64,000 bases of DNA from Anaerolentibacter hominis (GTDB taxonomy: Bacteria > Bacillota > Clostridia > Lachnospirales > Lachnospiraceae), in the NCBI RefSeq assembly GCF_032380675.1, contig NZ_JAWDIX010000001.1, positions 1,736,001 to 1,800,000 on the forward strand, given 5' to 3'. The notes under the pieces are model-generated. The model was not told the DNA's origin. It saw only the letters and a list, made by a program, of their open reading frames with translations, and searched no databases. A program made the translations under genes and the position numbers. Every line of letters begins with the position of its first letter. The stretch's first letter is position 1. Shown here in pieces: positions 60,859 to 64,000 of this stretch.

Positions 60859-63642
60859 TTAGGCTGGAAAACAATTTTTAATAAACTCGCATTTTATGTC
60901 TTGGCAATATGCTTTCCCTTTTGACGAATCAGTCGTTATAATTTTGTCAAAAGTTGCATTACGAATAATGCTATGACAATTTTCTAGTTTCTTCTTAAAA
61001 CTGTCTTTATCTGATTGTACAATGGGTATTCTTGTAGGATTATTATTATTAAAGTCATACGATTCAATAAAATCAACCCTATCACCTGTTAAATTTTCAT
61101 AACCAAGAACATAAACCATAAGTTGGTTTTTTATCTGCTCTTTTGAGAGAACTTCTGAGCTCGACTTGAAATCCACTATTGTTATTGTATTATTTAAACT
61201 ATCCTTTACTAAATCTATTCTACCATCTATAAAAAGATATTCACTAATACTATAATCTATAGTTTTTTCTGAAAACAAGATATTCGGAAAGTTTGATTCA
61301 TTATTAATAATATAGCTGCGTAAATGCTGAAATGCTTTTTTTTGCATTGCATCTACAAGCAATTTTGAACCATACGGCAAATATAAATATCTTTCAACTA
61401 TATTTTGTATAGCCGTATCATCAAATCTTTCTATTTCTTTGTAATGCTTATGTACGAAATCTAACATATTGTGTACTGAACGACCGTACCCCATTCTAAT
61501 ATTGAGTGGAGAATGAAAACCGAAAACATTTAACATTTCAAATTTAAATGGGCAATCAAATAAATCTTTCAACAAAGAAAAATTAAGTGTTATTACCTCA
61601 TCTGATGAAAACTTTTTTTCACTCGACATCGAATACACTATATCAAAACACATATCTTGATACGCATATTGAGAATTTTTTGCCTCAATAAATGGTTGTG
61701 CAGACTTTTTGTATAGTTTCGTTCCATTTCCATACGATTGTGGAGATCTCGTCATAAAAAGAAATTTTTCACTTCTTGTTATTCCTACATAAAATAATCT
61801 TCGAAAACTCTCTTCATCATTCTCATATGAATTTTTGATTGAGGAATCATTAAATATCCCCCAGGCACTTGTTCCACCCGGCTTTCTTAGCGGAAATATA
61901 CTATTTTGTGTGAGAAATGGTAAAAAAACCACCGGAAATTCTAATCCTTTTGATTGATGGTATGTCATTATTCGCAAACTTCTAATCGTTTTGAAATTAG
62001 GCGATAACCATCCTTCAGGATAAATAGTCGGTGCATCATCCCTGAGGAATGTTTGAAAGGCTTTAAGCTTATATAAAGGACTCATATCCAAATATATTTT
62101 TTCAAAATCATTTATAATCTCTGTAAATTTCCCCAAATTATAAAATGTCTTTTCATCTTGCACTTGATTTATGAGTTGAAGGTCTGCAAAAAGGTTCTTA
62201 AGATTTTCCTGAATCGTGTATTCATAATCATCTACTCTATGAAAGAAGAATACGAATTCTAAAAGAGCTTGTTTAATATCATAGTCACTTAAGTGGGAAT
62301 ATTTTACCCACTTTTTAATAAGTGCTGTATCTATTTGTATTGACGATTTGGTAAAAGTAGCCTTATTGTATGTCGCTATCAATTCAAAAAGGACATTAAA
62401 CGTCTCACAAAGAGTTTTTACTTCATCTGTCTCAAAGAGCTTTTGAGTTCCTTCAACAATAAAATCAATTCCACTAATTTGTAAAGCTTGGATTAACTCT
62501 GGAATCTTTTTTACTGAGCTAACAAGGATTACCATATCATCATAATCTAGCCCATACGTTTTTCCATCTTTTGTATACTCAGCACCAATCAATTGCTTGA
62601 TTTTTTTTACAATAAAGTTAATCTCCGAAGCACGTTCATCAAAATCATATGCAATAATATCTCCTTTCTCATAATGTTGAGTATTATTACTATTCATCTG
62701 TTTACTCAATCGATTTTTATTGTTAATTATAACTTGTCTTGCTACATCAGTAATTCCTTGACTACTACGGAAATTAATGTCTAAATCTTCCCTTTTTACA
62801 TTATTATATCTTTTTTGAAAATCTCGTATATATGTTAAATTGCTTCCTCGCCAGTGATATATTGTTTGGTCGTCATCTCCAACAACACATACTAAAACAT
62901 TTTTATTGTAAAAATAACTAATAATTCTTTCTTGTGCGTCATTTACGTCCTGATACTCATCCACTATCAGATGTTTGATCGTAGACGTAATATAATGATC
63001 AAAATAACCGTTCTCAAGCAAGGTTAGCGTCTTTACAATGATAGACGTATAATCGAATTTGCTTCTTGAATCTAAACATTCTTCATATTTTGCTATATGT
63101 GATTGTAATGAAGTATCAAGTTTTTCCACACCATATTCTCGGGCAATATCCAAAAATGTTTTATAAGCACTTATAGCTTCTTGAAATTTGCTATTAGTCA
63201 TTCCTTGATAAGCTAGGGGATATGGTTCACCGTTTTTTTGATGATACAACACATCATAAATTCCAATTTCAGACCGGAATCGCTTCATAAAGAGTCTCGT
63301 TTGAACTTCTTCAAGAAGTTCATAATTTTTATAATCATCATTATAGTTTTGAAGCAAATAATAGCAATAACCGTGAATAGTTCCAACATACATATCTGCG
63401 AGCCCTTCAAGACTTCCATGTTCTTTTTCAAATTCTTTATAAATTTTTTGTTTGAGTGAAGCTGCTGCCTTTTTTGAATATGTAACTGCCACAATATTCT
63501 CTGGCTTAACATTTGGTTGTTTTAACAGATTTAAAATTCTCGCAACCATAGTAGTCGTTTTACCTGACCCCGCACAGGCAACCATCTGAAGATTTGAATC
63601 AACTGTATTAACAGCATTAATCTGACTGGTTGTTAAAGCCAT
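60859..63642 (-). CDS. UvrD-type helicase with C-terminal Fe-S PD-(D/E)xK nuclease
   Basis: 927 aa. Superfamily 1 helicase motifs: ACAGSGKTT (22-30), Ia VTYSKKAAA, II VDEYQD, III GDDDQTIYHWRG, IV INFRSS, V TYHQSKGLEFP and VI YVGITRSEK. From about residue 690 comes an AddB/Cas4-like nuclease: LLKDLFDCPFKFE, GRSVHNMLDF, DGRIDLV with VDFKSS (the D..D-x-K pair), and a closing C-x4-C-x5-C (CQDIKCEFIKNC), which with the earlier Cys would ligate a 4Fe-4S cluster. It should unwind and cut DNA. Operon with a DNA methyltransferase. AGGAGG is 7 nt before the ATG. Confidence 0.88.
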   Translation of the reverse strand: MALTTSQINAVNTVDSNLQMVACAGSGKTTTMVARILNLLKQPNVKPENIVAVTYSKKAAASLKQKIYKEFEKEHGSLEGLADMYVGTIHGYCYYLLQNYNDDYKNYELLEEVQTRLFMKRFRSEIGIYDVLYHQKNGEPYPLAYQGMTNSKFQEAISAYKTFLDIAREYGVEKLDTSLQSHIAKYEECLDSRSKFDYTSIIVKTLTLLENGYFDHYITSTIKHLIVDEYQDVNDAQERIISYFYNKNVLVCVVGDDDQTIYHWRGSNLTYIRDFQKRYNNVKREDLDINFRSSQGITDVARQVIINNKNRLSKQMNSNNTQHYEKGDIIAYDFDERASEINFIVKKIKQLIGAEYTKDGKTYGLDYDDMVILVSSVKKIPELIQALQISGIDFIVEGTQKLFETDEVKTLCETFNVLFELIATYNKATFTKSSIQIDTALIKKWVKYSHLSDYDIKQALLEFVFFFHRVDDYEYTIQENLKNLFADLQLINQVQDEKTFYNLGKFTEIINDFEKIYLDMSPLYKLKAFQTFLRDDAPTIYPEGWLSPNFKTIRSLRIMTYHQSKGLEFPVVFLPFLTQNSIFPLRKPGGTSAWGIFNDSSIKNSYENDEESFRRLFYVGITRSEKFLFMTRSPQSYGNGTKLYKKSAQPFIEAKNSQYAYQDMCFDIVYSMSSEKKFSSDEVITLNFSLLKDLFDCPFKFEMLNVFGFHSPLNIRMGYGRSVHNMLDFVHKHYKEIERFDDTAIQNIVERYLYLPYGSKLLVDAMQKKAFQHLRSYIINNESNFPNILFSEKTIDYSISEYLFIDGRIDLVKDSLNNTITIVDFKSSSEVLSKEQIKNQLMVYVLGYENLTGDRVDFIESYDFNNNNPTRIPIVQSDKDSFKKKLENCHSIIRNATFDKIITTDSSKGKAYCQDIKCEFIKNCFPA

Positions 63643-63785
63643 ATGAATACCTCCTATAAACGGATAATTAAAATATTTCCTTTAATTATAACATTTTTTG
63701 ATATCGTTTTCAATCAAAGCATCTATACATAATTATCAGGTATTGTAGGATTACAATACAGGTGTTTTAATTAAATATTTTAAGA

Positions 63786-63855
63786 GCAGAGATACTTCCT
63801 TTTGAGTTATATTTTAAGTCTACCACAACTAAAAATACTAAAAGGAGCTCTCTGC
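63786..63855 (+). promoter_or_regulatory. Hairpin able to hide the transposase ribosome-binding site
   Basis: GCAGAGATACTTCCTTTT (63786-63803) is complementary, with gaps, to AAAAGGAGCTCTCTGC (63840-63855), which holds the AAAGGAG site. Read-through RNA would fold this up, a common insertion-sequence safeguard. Confidence 0.45.
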
Positions 63856-63877
63856 TACGACTACTATAACACACGAT

Positions 63878-64000
63878 ATGAGGTATCGTCTATCTCTCGT
63901 TCACTACACCGAAAAATTTGGGGGTACTAAAGCTTCTATTCGCTATAAGACCAATCGTCAGTATATCTACCACTGGAAGCGCCTCTTTGTTGGCTCGATC
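63878..64000 (+). mobile_element. Insertion sequence transposase, N-terminal fragment
   Basis: The frame from ATG 63878 reads MRYRLSLVHYTEKFGGTKAS and on to the window edge; it looks like the helix-turn-helix start of an IS481-like/integrase-type transposase. The frame is open upstream to at least 63842 (SATTTITHD), and close relatives may begin there; the codon at the expected start is TCT rather than ATG, so the true start is uncertain. The 3' part lies outside the window. Confidence 0.6.

Overview
The window looks like chromosome of a spore-forming gut Clostridia bacterium, most likely Lachnospiraceae. Pointers are the DUF2812, DUF3829, DUF4397 and DUF6512 genes, the asnS-asnA operon, a spore photoproduct lyase, a signal-less amidase, two collagen-like (exosporium-type) proteins, a bile-salt-hydrolase-type enzyme and two GGDEF/EAL proteins. 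The assignment rests on gene content as I recognise it; no search was run. Most of the window is of intermediate GC. Two stretches, about 42.5-45.2 kb and 58.3-64 kb, are visibly AT-richer and carry defence or mobile genes.

Layout. 0-9 kb: MATE exporter (5' end outside the window), collagen-like protein, amidase, HAD phosphatase, DUF4397 protein, SAP/DUF6434 protein, SDR reductase and a PadR-DUF2812 pair. 9-20 kb: P-loop kinase, DUF3829 lipoprotein, dCMP deaminase, ferredoxin-type aldo/keto reductase divergent from a catalase, phospholipase D, asnS-asnA and a GT2 glycosyltransferase. 20-29 kb: a two-component system, a small secreted protein, a MerR-ABC exporter operon and a second ABC exporter operon with a GNAT-membrane fusion. 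Three promoters here share one direct-repeat architecture, so they probably form a local regulon. 29-34 kb: a HEPN protein and a four-gene lipid operon (PAP2, flippase-like, pssA, psd) for phosphatidylethanolamine. 34-42 kb: two c-di-GMP enzymes, nth, a choloylglycine hydrolase and a thioredoxin-reductase-like flavoprotein lacking the CxxC pair. 42.5-45.1 kb: defence operon (membrane protein, EVE-HNH nuclease, AbiH). 45-51 kb: rlmD, rsmH, splB, a DUF1801 protein and an alcohol dehydrogenase. 51-56.7 kb: an Mrr-like nuclease protein, a second collagen-like protein, then a coupled cassette of acyl carrier protein, acyl-AMP ligase and BtrH-like acyltransferase. 56.7-64 kb: an RNA methylase, a one-spacer I-C-like CRISPR relic beside a decayed AbiE locus, a helicase-nuclease plus DNA methyltransferase pair, and the start of an insertion sequence.

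The best candidates for something undescribed are the collagen/ACP/ligase/BtrH cassette (52.9-56.7 kb), the two-gene UvrD helicase-nuclease plus methyltransferase system (59.5-63.6 kb), the three-promoter regulon (20.8-29.1 kb) and a 90-nt highly structured repeat (9.2 and 39.1 kb) followed each time by a long hairpin whose arm sequence differs between copies.
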